30,350 bases of DNA, from assembly GCA_035544515.1 (NCBI GenBank), contig DATKEG010000175.1:1-30350 (forward strand). Direction: 5' to 3'. Within the stretch, counting starts at the first letter, position 1. Each line of letters begins with the position of its first letter. Below are positions 1 to 8,870 of this stretch, in pieces. Position numbers and translations under genes: made by a program. The notes beneath the pieces were generated by a model. It made no database searches and was not told the origin of the DNA. It was given only the letters and a program-made list of their open reading frames with translations. The DNA is from DATKEG01 sp035544515 (GTDB taxonomy: Bacteria > Acidobacteriota > Vicinamibacteria > Fen-336).

Positions 1-464
1 CCCGGCGGCGCGGCGATGCGGAAGTCGGCTCCGCCGTTCTGGCGGTTGGCGAAGTAGACGTCGCGCAGGAGGAACGTGCGGGCCTTCCAGGTGTTCGTGC
101 CCGCGGTCTGGAAGGGGGCGGAGCCCTGGTAGGGTGACCCGATCGCGTCGTACTGGAGCCACAAGGACAGGCCCGGCCGGTCGAAGTAGTGGAAGGTGAC
201 GAGCACCTCGGGCGGGGTGCGCGCGAAGACGAAGGAGTCCGCGACGTCGAAGTAGATGTAATGGTCGTCCCAGGGGTCCAGGTTCTCGCGCGCCTGCAGG
301 CCGCCGAGGGTCACGGGCAACGTATCCCCGTCGGCGACGGCCAGGCGCCGCAGGCCGTGCGTCACGTCCACGGCGCGCAGGTCGATGGTGGCGTTCTGCG
401 CGAAGGCGGGGGCGGCGCCGGCGGCGATCGCGAGGGAGACGAGGCAGGCGCGGGTGGCCGACAT
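1..464 (-). CDS. Secreted protein of unknown function, C-terminus cut by window edge
   Basis: The first 154 codons of a gene that runs off the left edge. The N-terminus is a clear Sec signal peptide: MSATR, a hydrophobic Ala/Leu stretch, then AFA-Q, with cleavage expected near residue 23. The mature part is rich in aromatic residues (DDHYIYFDV, TFHYFDRPG) and contains WKARTFLLRDVYFANR followed by NGGADFRI. I associate that last pattern with carbohydrate-binding-like or beta-sandwich modules in extracellular proteins; this is from memory and unchecked. It starts 14 bases after the stop of the PHP-domain gene, so the two are probably co-transcribed, and both seem to act outside the cytoplasm. 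The ATG at 464 is the only start giving a signal peptide; the ribosome-binding site is weak. No enzymatic function can be assigned. Confidence 0.75.
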   Translation of the reverse strand, partial: MSATRACLVSLAIAAGAAPAFAQNATIDLRAVDVTHGLRRLAVADGDTLPVTLGGLQARENLDPWDDHYIYFDVADSFVFARTPPEVLVTFHYFDRPGLSLWLQYDAIGSPYQGSAPFQTAGTNTWKARTFLLRDVYFANRQNGGADFRIAAPP

Positions 465-478
465 ACCGAGCAGGGTAC

Positions 479-2200
479 TCAGTAGAGTCCGAGGTTGTCC
501 AGCCAGATGGCGCCCTGCGTGCCCGGCTCGACCGCGGCGGGGTCGAGGACGAACACGAGCTGGCGGACGCGGTCGAGGTCGAGGCGGCCGTCGCTGTTCG
601 GGTTGATCGACCGCAGCCGGGCGAACGGGACCGCCACCCGGCGCCACTCCGGACCGGGGCGCACGGAGGCGAACCACCATTCCGTGCCCTCGTCGGCGGA
701 GGCCGGGTTCTCGTCGCGCACCTGCACCCAGATCCGGTACGTCCGGTCGGCGCGCAGGGAAAAGACGAGCCCGGACGCGCCGGTGAGGTCGCGCGGCTGG
801 CGGCTCACCAGCGCGCACCAGGTGTAGGGGCGGCCGGGACCGGGCGGGCCCAGGCGGAAGGACAGCCGCGCGGCGCCGCTGCCGTCCGCACCCGCGCCGG
901 GGACGACCACGGGCGTCTCCATGGCGGAGGAAGCGTCGAACTCGGCCGCGAACGACGTCGGCCCGTCGAAGGCGTCGAGGATGGTCGTGGCCGCCGGCGG
1001 ATCGGCCGGGTCCGGGAAGGCCGCGCGGGCGGCGCGGGCCGCGGCCTCCGCGGGCGCGAAGACGCCGATCGGGTTCGACAACACCCACGGCACGTCCCAC
1101 CCCGGCACGCGGACCTCGACGCGGTAGACGCCGGGCCCCGGGGCGGGCAGGTCGAGGGCCGTCTCCGCTTCGGTCGCCGCCTGCCCGTCACGCACCAGCC
1201 GCCGGCGCGCGCCCGCGGGCAGGCGGCCGCCGGCGCGCAGGCGCGGCGCGGGAAGGGGCGCGATCGTGCCGCCCATGGTCGTGCGCGCGGTGGCCGATTC
1301 CGCCGTGAAGAAGAAGCCCTCGGCCGGCGCCAGCGCGTCCAGGCCCATGTAGCCCTGGCCGCGCGCGAGCGCGTCCACGATCGCGTGACCGTCGGCCGCG
1401 GCCTCGCCCGAGAGCGGCCGGTCGAGCAGCACGTGGTTGACGGCCAGGCCGAAGAGCGACTCGTACGACGGGAAACGGACGCCGCGCTCCTTGCGGACGA
1501 CCACGCGGCTGTGCGCGTCGGCGCCGGCGATGCCGGCCACCGGGCGCGCGGCGAGCAGGCGGTCCCACTGCGCGAGCGTGTCGTCGGGGGGAGTGAGGCT
1601 GCCCAGGAGCGCGTAGCCGGGGTGGAGGCCGTAGAGGGCCGCGGTGCGCAGCAGCCTCCCCCACCCCGCCGCGCGCCACTGGCTGTCCCCGTTCATCAGC
1701 TCCAGGCCCCACGGCCCGGGCAGGTCCCAGGCCGTCCAGCGGAAGTCCGCCCGCGGGCTCGAGGGATGCGCGGCGAAGGCATGGCCGCCCAGCAGGCGGA
1801 CGTCGTCGAGCGCGTCGAGCGGGTCGCCGGAGAAGCGGAAGGGCGGGTCCTCGCGCAGGCCCAGGCCGAGGACGTGCCCGGAGGAGGCCGTCGAGATCTC
1901 GCTGCCCACGAGCACGAGCACGCCGTCGTGGTAGCCCTCGAACGGCTTCGCGTCGAGGTTGTTGTGGTCGGTGATGGCGACGAAGCCGAGCCCCGCCCGC
2001 TTCGCCGCCGCGGCAACCTCCGCGGGCGTCCCCCCGCCGTCCGAGAGCGTCGTGTGCACGTGCACGACGCCGCGCACCCGCGTGTAGCCGTCGTCCGGCG
2101 CGGGCCCGCTCACCTCGAGCGGCCGCCATAGCACCACCCACACCGCGCCCCCGACGAGCACGAGGAGGATGGCCCCCACGACGACCCGGCGGATCCTCAC
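479..2200 (-). CDS. Membrane-anchored PHP-domain phosphoesterase-like protein with C-terminal beta-sandwich
   Basis: A 573-residue protein. Residues 6-25 form a hydrophobic anchor or uncleaved signal, so the rest should be periplasmic or outside. Residues 43-235 look like a PHP metal-dependent hydrolase: HVH at 47-49, ITDHNN around 76-81, E101, H140 and H145, and DAH at 228-230 are the expected metal ligands. PHP domains hydrolyse phosphoesters, but the substrate cannot be read from sequence. Residues about 400-573 resemble a carbohydrate-binding or CIA30-like beta-sandwich (GLVFSLRAD, WRRVAVPFARL, AIWLDNLGLY). The ATG at 2200 lies 25 bases after the metK stop, and the next secreted gene starts 14 bases after this stop. 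A role in processing extracellular or cell-surface glycans is inferred from the domain pairing. Confidence 0.85.
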   Translation of the reverse strand: MRIRRVVVGAILLVLVGGAVWVVLWRPLEVSGPAPDDGYTRVRGVVHVHTTLSDGGGTPAEVAAAAKRAGLGFVAITDHNNLDAKPFEGYHDGVLVLVGSEISTASSGHVLGLGLREDPPFRFSGDPLDALDDVRLLGGHAFAAHPSSPRADFRWTAWDLPGPWGLELMNGDSQWRAAGWGRLLRTAALYGLHPGYALLGSLTPPDDTLAQWDRLLAARPVAGIAGADAHSRVVVRKERGVRFPSYESLFGLAVNHVLLDRPLSGEAAADGHAIVDALARGQGYMGLDALAPAEGFFFTAESATARTTMGGTIAPLPAPRLRAGGRLPAGARRRLVRDGQAATEAETALDLPAPGPGVYRVEVRVPGWDVPWVLSNPIGVFAPAEAAARAARAAFPDPADPPAATTILDAFDGPTSFAAEFDASSAMETPVVVPGAGADGSGAARLSFRLGPPGPGRPYTWCALVSRQPRDLTGASGLVFSLRADRTYRIWVQVRDENPASADEGTEWWFASVRPGPEWRRVAVPFARLRSINPNSDGRLDLDRVRQLVFVLDPAAVEPGTQGAIWLDNLGLY

Positions 2201-2225
2201 GAACGCCCTATCGGATCGCGGAGGG

Positions 2226-3377
2226 CTAACGCCGCAGGAACTGCCGCAGCGCGTCGGCCTTGTCCGTCTGCTCCCAGGAGAACTCCGGCTCGTTGCGGCC
2301 GAAGTGGCCGTAGGACGCCGTCAGCTTGTAGATGGCCCGGCGCAGGTTCAGGTACTCGATGATGCCCTTGGGGGTGAGCGGGAAGATCTCGCGGATGGCC
2401 TCGACCAGCCGCGACTCCTCCACCTTCCCCGTCCCGAAGGTGTCGGTCATGATGGAGACGGGCTCCGGCACGCCGATGGCGTAGGCGAACTGGATCTCCA
2501 CCTTGTCGGCCAGGCCCGCGGCCACGATGTTCTTGGCCACGTGGCGGGCCATGTAGGAGGCCGAGCGGTCCACCTTGGTGGGGTCCTTGCCCGAGAAGGC
2601 GCCGCCGCCGTGGCTGCCCACCCCGCCGTAGGTGTCCACGATGATCTTGCGCCCGGTGAGGCCGCAGTCGCCCTGCGGGCCGCCCACCACGAAGCGCCCG
2701 GTGGGGTTGATGAAGTACTTGGTCTTGGCGTCGAGCAGGCTGGAGGGGATCACGGCGTGGATCACCTTCTCCAGGACGTCCTCGCGGATCGTCTCCACCT
2801 TCACCAGGCTGGAGTGCTGGGCCGAGATGATGACCGCCTCCACGCGCACGGGGCGGTCCCCGTCGTATTCGACCGTGACCTGGCTCTTGCCGTCGGGCCG
2901 CAGGTAATCGAGGATCTCCTCCTTGCGCACCTGGCTCAGGCGCCGCGTGAGCTTGTGCGCGAGCATGATGGGCAGCGGCATCAGCTCTTCGGTCTCGCTG
3001 CTCGCGTAGCCGAACATGAGGCCCTGGTCGCCCGCCCCGCCGGGGTCGACGCCCATGGCGATATCCGGCGATTGCTCGTGGATGGCGGAGATGACGGCGC
3101 AGGTCTCGTAGTCGAAGCCGTATTTGGCGCGCGTGTAGCCCACGCCCTTGATCGTCTCGCGCACGATGCCGGGCAGGTCGGCGTAGGCCTTGGTCGTGAT
3201 CTCGCCCGCGATGAAGGCCAGGCCGGTCGTCACCACGGTCTCGCAGGCCACCCGGCTGTAGGGATCCTGGGTGAGCAGGGCGTCGAGGACGGCGTCGGAG
3301 ATCTGGTCCGCGATCTTGTCGGGATGGCCTTCGGTCACGGACTCCGAAGAAAAGAGATGACGACCGTTCTTGCCCAT
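2226..3377 (-). CDS. metK: S-adenosylmethionine synthetase
   Basis: Makes S-adenosylmethionine from methionine and ATP in the cytosol, releasing phosphate and pyrophosphate. The 383-residue length is normal for the family. The N-terminus FSSESVTEGHPDKIADQ carries the ATP/metal-binding HPDK motif. The two family signatures are present: GAGDQGLMFGYA at 114-125 and GGGAFSGKD at 257-265. The frame is open 28 codons further upstream, but the ATG at 3377 gives the canonical MGKNGRHLFSSES start and has AGGAGG ten bases before it. The gene follows xerD after a 94-base gap that holds a candidate promoter. I see no SAM riboswitch in that short gap. The PHP-domain gene starts 25 bases downstream on the same strand. 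Confidence 0.98.
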   Translation of the reverse strand: MGKNGRHLFSSESVTEGHPDKIADQISDAVLDALLTQDPYSRVACETVVTTGLAFIAGEITTKAYADLPGIVRETIKGVGYTRAKYGFDYETCAVISAIHEQSPDIAMGVDPGGAGDQGLMFGYASSETEELMPLPIMLAHKLTRRLSQVRKEEILDYLRPDGKSQVTVEYDGDRPVRVEAVIISAQHSSLVKVETIREDVLEKVIHAVIPSSLLDAKTKYFINPTGRFVVGGPQGDCGLTGRKIIVDTYGGVGSHGGGAFSGKDPTKVDRSASYMARHVAKNIVAAGLADKVEIQFAYAIGVPEPVSIMTDTFGTGKVEESRLVEAIREIFPLTPKGIIEYLNLRRAIYKLTASYGHFGRNEPEFSWEQTDKADALRQFLRR

Positions 3378-3432
3378 GCCTTCCTGGCCTCCTGAACCCC
3401 TGGCGCGCGCCCACGGACGCTGTGAAGCGCGT

Positions 3433-3461
3433 AGCGTACACCCCTGGCGCGGGAGGGGCAA
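3433..3461 (-). promoter_or_regulatory. Candidate sigma-70-type promoter for metK
   Basis: Read on the minus strand, TTGCCC (3461-3456) and TACGCT (3438-3433) are separated by 17 bases, directly after the xerD stop. Transcription would begin near 3426, giving a leader of about 50 bases before the metK ATG. The -10 match is only moderate. Confidence 0.35.
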
Positions 3462-3471
3462 CGACGGGCGT

Positions 3472-4361
<890 letters not shown>

Positions 4362-4365
<4 letters not shown>

Positions 4366-5138
4366 AGGCTCAGCTCCAGTCCGAAGGTGAACCCGCTGAG
4401 ACGGACGTCACCGAGGTCGAGACCCTGCTCGCCCTTGAGCTTGATCAGGCGGTAGCCCCCCTGCAGGGCGAGGCGGTCCGAGATGTGGAGCCGGGCGGAG
4501 GTCTGCGCCTCGATCACCGTGCCCGCGCCCATGCCCAGCCCGGACAGCTCCCCGTCGATGCTGAGCGGGCCGGCGTACAGCCGCGCGGCCGCGCCGAGCG
4601 AGGGCATCGGGGCACGCAAGGTGTCGGTCTCCCGCTGCGAGGGCGGCGAGACGATCACCCAGTCCATGTCCACGGCCTTGGCCCCGAGCAGCACGCCCAG
4701 GAAGCCGCGCGGCCCCTTGACCACGTCCCACTCGTATTCGGCGGAGTAGAACGCCCCCTTCACGTTGGTGATCACGTTGCTGAAGCGCTCGAAGCGCGTG
4801 GATCCGAACGTGAAGCTGCGGCTCGCCTCGGGCACGTCGGCCTCGTAGTCGAGCCGCGTGTAGGAGAGGCGCAGCTTGTGGCCGGTCCGGAACTGGATCG
4901 CCCCGTGGACCTCGAACGTGCGCTTGTCGAGGATGCCGAGGTCGTCCTCGAGGTCGAGGAGCGTACCCGCGACCTGGCCGCTGCCCTTCTGGACGGTGCC
5001 CGTCAGCACGGGACGGTACTCGCGGTACTCGATGCGCAGCCGGTATTGCTCCGCCGGCGGAATGTCCTCCTGCGCCAGGACGGTGGCCGGCAGGGCCAGG
5101 ACCAGGAGCGCGAGGGCGCGGGCAGGGCCATGGTTCAT
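4362..5138 (-). CDS. Predicted outer-membrane beta-barrel protein
   Basis: A 258-residue protein with a Sec signal peptide (MNHGPARALALLVLALPATVLA-Q, cleavage near 22). The mature region shows alternating polar/hydrophobic strands such as QYRLRIEYREYRP, HKLRLSYTRLDYEAD, GAFYSAEYEWDVV and ARLYAGPLSIDGELSGLG. It ends FTFGLELSL, although the last residue is Leu and not the usual Phe. This is the pattern of a small 8- to 12-strand outer-membrane barrel. I do not recognise the family, and pore, adhesin or structural roles are all possible. The start at 5138 has GGAGG six bases upstream. It lies between murJ and xerD, and its TAA stop overlaps the apparent ATA start of xerD, so translation of the two may be coupled. 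Confidence 0.75.
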
Positions 5139-5233
5139 CGAGACGCCTCCAAGCAGCGCTCCGCGGCGAGCGCCAGCGCTTCAGACCGTACCACACCGCC
5201 CGCGCGCCGCAGGTCCGGGACCACCACGGTTTG

Positions 5234-5267
5234 TGGGTCGGGCACCCAGCACCTCCCACCCGTGGGA
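5234..5267 (-). other. Two small tandem hairpins after murJ
   Basis: Just beyond the murJ stop, two short inverted repeats follow each other: TCCCA/TGGGA around a four-base loop (5254-5267) and TGGGT/ACCCA around a five-base loop (5234-5248). There is no T-run on the minus strand, so neither is a canonical terminator. The rest of the 132-base gap up to the barrel gene shows no convincing promoter. Confidence 0.2.
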
Positions 5268-5270
5268 TGG

Positions 5271-6824
<1,554 letters not shown>

Positions 6825-6861
6825 CAGCGACCCTCCGGGCCGCGCCGCCCCCTGGGCGTCC

Positions 6862-6890
6862 TTGACCAGGTCGCTCATCTCCGATAAGCT
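6862..6890 (+). promoter_or_regulatory. Candidate rpsT promoter
   Basis: TTGACC (6862-6867) and TAAGCT (6885-6890) are spaced by 17 bases on the plus strand. A transcript would start near 6897, about 26 bases before the rpsT start codon. The site is upstream of murJ if murJ begins at 6824. Confidence 0.5.
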
Positions 6891-6922
6891 ACGCTTTTGC
6901 CGTACGTTCCAGGAGGATCTGA

Positions 6923-7198
6923 GTGGCCAAAAAGAGCTCGGCCTTGAAGGCCCGGAGGCAGAGCGAGAAGCATCGCGAGCGCAACCGGCGCAACGTCTCC
7001 CAGCTCAAGACCAGCCTCAAGAAGGTGCGGGCCGCCCTCGACAAGGGCGACGCCGAGGCCGCGCGCCGGATGCTCGACGAGACGGTGAGCGAGATCGACC
7101 GCGCCGCCCGCAAGGGCGTCGTGCACGACAACGCCGCCGCGCGGTACAAGAGCCGGCTCCAGCGCCGGATCAACGCCCTGGCCGCGCCGCCGGCCTGA
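6923..7198 (+). CDS. rpsT: 30S ribosomal protein S20
   Basis: A primary binding protein of 16S rRNA in the small subunit. The 91-residue, Lys/Arg-rich helical protein begins MAKKSSALKARRQSEKHR, the S20 pattern, and ends with the conserved region KGVVHDNAAARYKSRL. The start codon is GTG, fixed by a perfect AGGAGG (6911-6916) six bases upstream and by the MAKK N-terminus. It is the only convincing plus-strand gene in the window. It is divergent from murJ and converges with holA, whose last 29 bases overlap the rpsT 3' end on the opposite strand. Confidence 0.97.
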   Translation: MAKKSSALKARRQSEKHRERNRRNVSQLKTSLKKVRAALDKGDAEAARRMLDETVSEIDRAARKGVVHDNAAARYKSRLQRRINALAAPPA

Positions 7199-8171
7199 CC
7201 GCCGCCGCACCCTTTCCCCCGCCGCACGCTTCGGCCACCGCCGCTGAAAGGGCCAGGCGGCCGTCCGTCCCCGACTTGATCCGGCGGTCCGCCCGTTCGA
7301 GCGCGGCGATGGCCCGGACGAGCTCGGCGTCCGTCCAGGCCCGCGACGCCTCGAGCACGTCGCCGACCTTGAAGGGCAGGAGACCCAACCGCGCGATCAC
7401 CTGCTCGCGCGTGGCGCGGGCCTCGCGCAGGTCGCGCGCGCCGCGCACCTGGCGCAGCGCGCGGTGCAGCGTGCCGAGGACCTTGAGCGCCGGCTCGCCG
7501 TCGTCGAGCGCCTTTTCGAGCAGCTCCAGCACCCTCCCCGCGCGCCGGGCGGCCATGGCGTCGGCCAGCTTGTAGAGCGGCTGGGCCAGGCCCTTGCCCA
7601 GCACGGCCGCGACCTCCTCGCCGGAGAGCGGCGCCTTGCGCTCGGCGGCGAAGGCAGCCAGCTTCTCCAGCTCGCCCATCAGCCGGCGCAGGTCCTGCCC
7701 CACGCGCTCGAGGAGCTCCTCGACGCCCTCGTCGCTCAGCGCCACCTTCCGGCGGCGGAGCTGCTCCAGGACGTAGCCGCGCAGCGCGCGGCCCTTCGGC
7801 GGCTCCGCGGAGAGGAGGGAGCACTTCTCCACGAGCTTCTTCCACAGCGTCCGCCGCTTGTCGGGCTTGACCGCGAGCAGGACGAGCGCGGTGTCCGGGT
7901 CCGGGTCGGCCAGCCAGGCCAGGACCTCCTCGCCCTCGCCCTTGATGGCGTCGGCCTGCCGGACCACGACCGCGCGCCGGGGCGCGAAGAGGGACCCCGT
8001 GCGGGCGGCCTCCATCACGCGCGTCCAGCTCGTCTCGTCGCCGCGGAAGACCTGCACCGAGTCGCCGCGCTCCGCGCCCACGGCCGCTTGAAGCGCCGCC
8101 TCGAGCGCCTGGTCGGCCAGCCAGGAGTCCCCCCCCACGATCAGGTGCACCGACGCCACGCGGCTACCCAC
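7170..8171 (-). CDS. holA: DNA polymerase III subunit delta
   Basis: The clamp-loader delta subunit, which opens the beta sliding clamp. The protein is about 333 residues, close to the E. coli length of 343. The N-terminal AAA-like part begins VHLIVGGDSWLADQALEAAL, followed by QVFRGDE, SLFAPRRAVVVRQAD and WKKLVEKC. The C-terminal collar contains GQDLRRLMGELEKL, ALKVLGTLHRALRQ and DRRIKSGTDGRLALS. An ATG at 8234 in the same frame would add residues encoded by the inverted repeat upstream, so I reject it. GTG at 8171 (with GAGGT just before it) or GTG at 8159 is more likely. It is the third gene after leuS and lptE, an order seen in several Gram-negative phyla. Confidence 0.9.
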   Translation of the reverse strand: MGSRVASVHLIVGGDSWLADQALEAALQAAVGAERGDSVQVFRGDETSWTRVMEAARTGSLFAPRRAVVVRQADAIKGEGEEVLAWLADPDPDTALVLLAVKPDKRRTLWKKLVEKCSLLSAEPPKGRALRGYVLEQLRRRKVALSDEGVEELLERVGQDLRRLMGELEKLAAFAAERKAPLSGEEVAAVLGKGLAQPLYKLADAMAARRAGRVLELLEKALDDGEPALKVLGTLHRALRQVRGARDLREARATREQVIARLGLLPFKVGDVLEASRAWTDAELVRAIAALERADRRIKSGTDGRLALSAAVAEACGGGKGAAAVRPAARPGR

Positions 8172-8176
8172 TGACC

Positions 8177-8300
8177 TCTTCAACGCAGAGAACACAGAGC
8201 GACGCAGAGACCGCAGAGAAACTCGAGGAAGCACGTCGCATTGTTTCTCTTCTTCTTATCTGCGTTCTCTGCGGATCTCTGCGTTCTCTGCGTTTGAAAG
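8177..8300. repeat. Imperfect inverted repeat built from a CGCAGAGAAC-like decamer
   Basis: The gap between lptE and holA holds two arms, about 8178-8222 and 8256-8299, that are reverse complements at roughly 80% or more. Each arm is itself a run of GCAGAGA-type units with a period near ten bases (CGCAGAGAAC, ACAGAGCGAC, GCAGAGACC and similar). The transcript could fold into one long stem with a loop of about 30 bases. Base composition is clearly lower in GC than in the flanking genes, which suggests an inserted dispersed element. I recall similar CAGAGA-type intergenic repeats in other bacteria but cannot check this here. Confidence 0.75.
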
Positions 8301-8318
8301 CCCGTCGTTCGTCGACGC

Positions 8319-8870
8319 TCAGAAGGCCTCGAGCATGGCCGCGACCAGGCTGCGGGCGAAGGCCTGGGCCAGGCGGTCCAGCGCCTGGCCTTCCTGGTCG
8401 AAGAAGGAGCTCGCGTCGGAGCCGACGTCGTATTCGTCGCGGAACGAGAACGAGTCGTTGGCCCAGAGGGGACTGGCGCCTCCCACCTTCGTGTACCGGA
8501 CGCGCGCGGTGACCGTGACCGCGTAGCGGGAGGCCGTGGTCAGGCCGCCCGCGGCCTCTCCGCCGCCTCCCTCGAAGCCCACGGGCGTGGCGTTGTAGGC
8601 CACGATCTCGCCGTCCACCAGCGCATCGACCCCGGTCGACTGCTGGACGACGTCGAAGCGCCCGCGGCGCAGCAGCTCCTCGATGACCTTGCGCGTGATC
8701 GTCTGGTCGAGGTTGGTCTTGCCGGTGTTGTCCCGGAAGAGCGGCACCCCGATGCGCTTGATGGAGGCGTCGGTGGTGATGCCGCGGCCGACCAGCGCGT
8801 AGCCGCAACACGGCAGGTTGGCCAGGGCCAGGACGGCGAGCGCGAGCCGCAGCAGGCGCGACGGCGTCAC
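8319..8870 (-). CDS. lptE: LPS-assembly lipoprotein LptE-like
   Basis: An outer-membrane lipoprotein expected to plug the LptD barrel that inserts LPS. It is 183 residues. The N-terminal hydrophobic stretch ends LPCCGYALVG; the CGY...G pattern after the acylated Cys is typical of LptE, although the lipobox itself (LPCC) is imperfect. IKRIGVPLFRDNTGKTNLDQ, VIEELLRRGRFDVV and a repetitive-strand region with YAVTVTARVRY follow the family. Its GTG start overlaps the leuS TGA as GTGA (8867-8870), implying translational coupling. The leuS-lptE-holA arrangement supports the call. Confidence 0.85.
   Translation of the reverse strand: MTPSRLLRLALAVLALANLPCCGYALVGRGITTDASIKRIGVPLFRDNTGKTNLDQTITRKVIEELLRRGRFDVVQQSTGVDALVDGEIVAYNATPVGFEGGGGEAAGGLTTASRYAVTVTARVRYTKVGGASPLWANDSFSFRDEYDVGSDASSFFDQEGQALDRLAQAFARSLVAAMLEAF

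Noticed and set aside
3378..3471. SAM riboswitch before metK
   Set aside because: The gap is 94 bases and includes a likely promoter; I could not find the conserved stems of a SAM riboswitch.
6825..6878. Longer murJ starting at 6878
   Set aside because: It has a poor ribosome-binding site and overlaps the rpsT promoter; the ATG at 6824 has GGAGG at good spacing. The longer form is not excluded.
8172..8234. N-terminal extension of holA to the ATG at 8234
   Set aside because: The added residues come from the inverted repeat and are not conserved-looking; the delta-subunit fold begins after the GTG.
8177..8300. CRISPR-like periodic repeats
   Set aside because: The units are only about ten bases, contiguous without spacers and arranged as an inverted pair. 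No cas genes are present.
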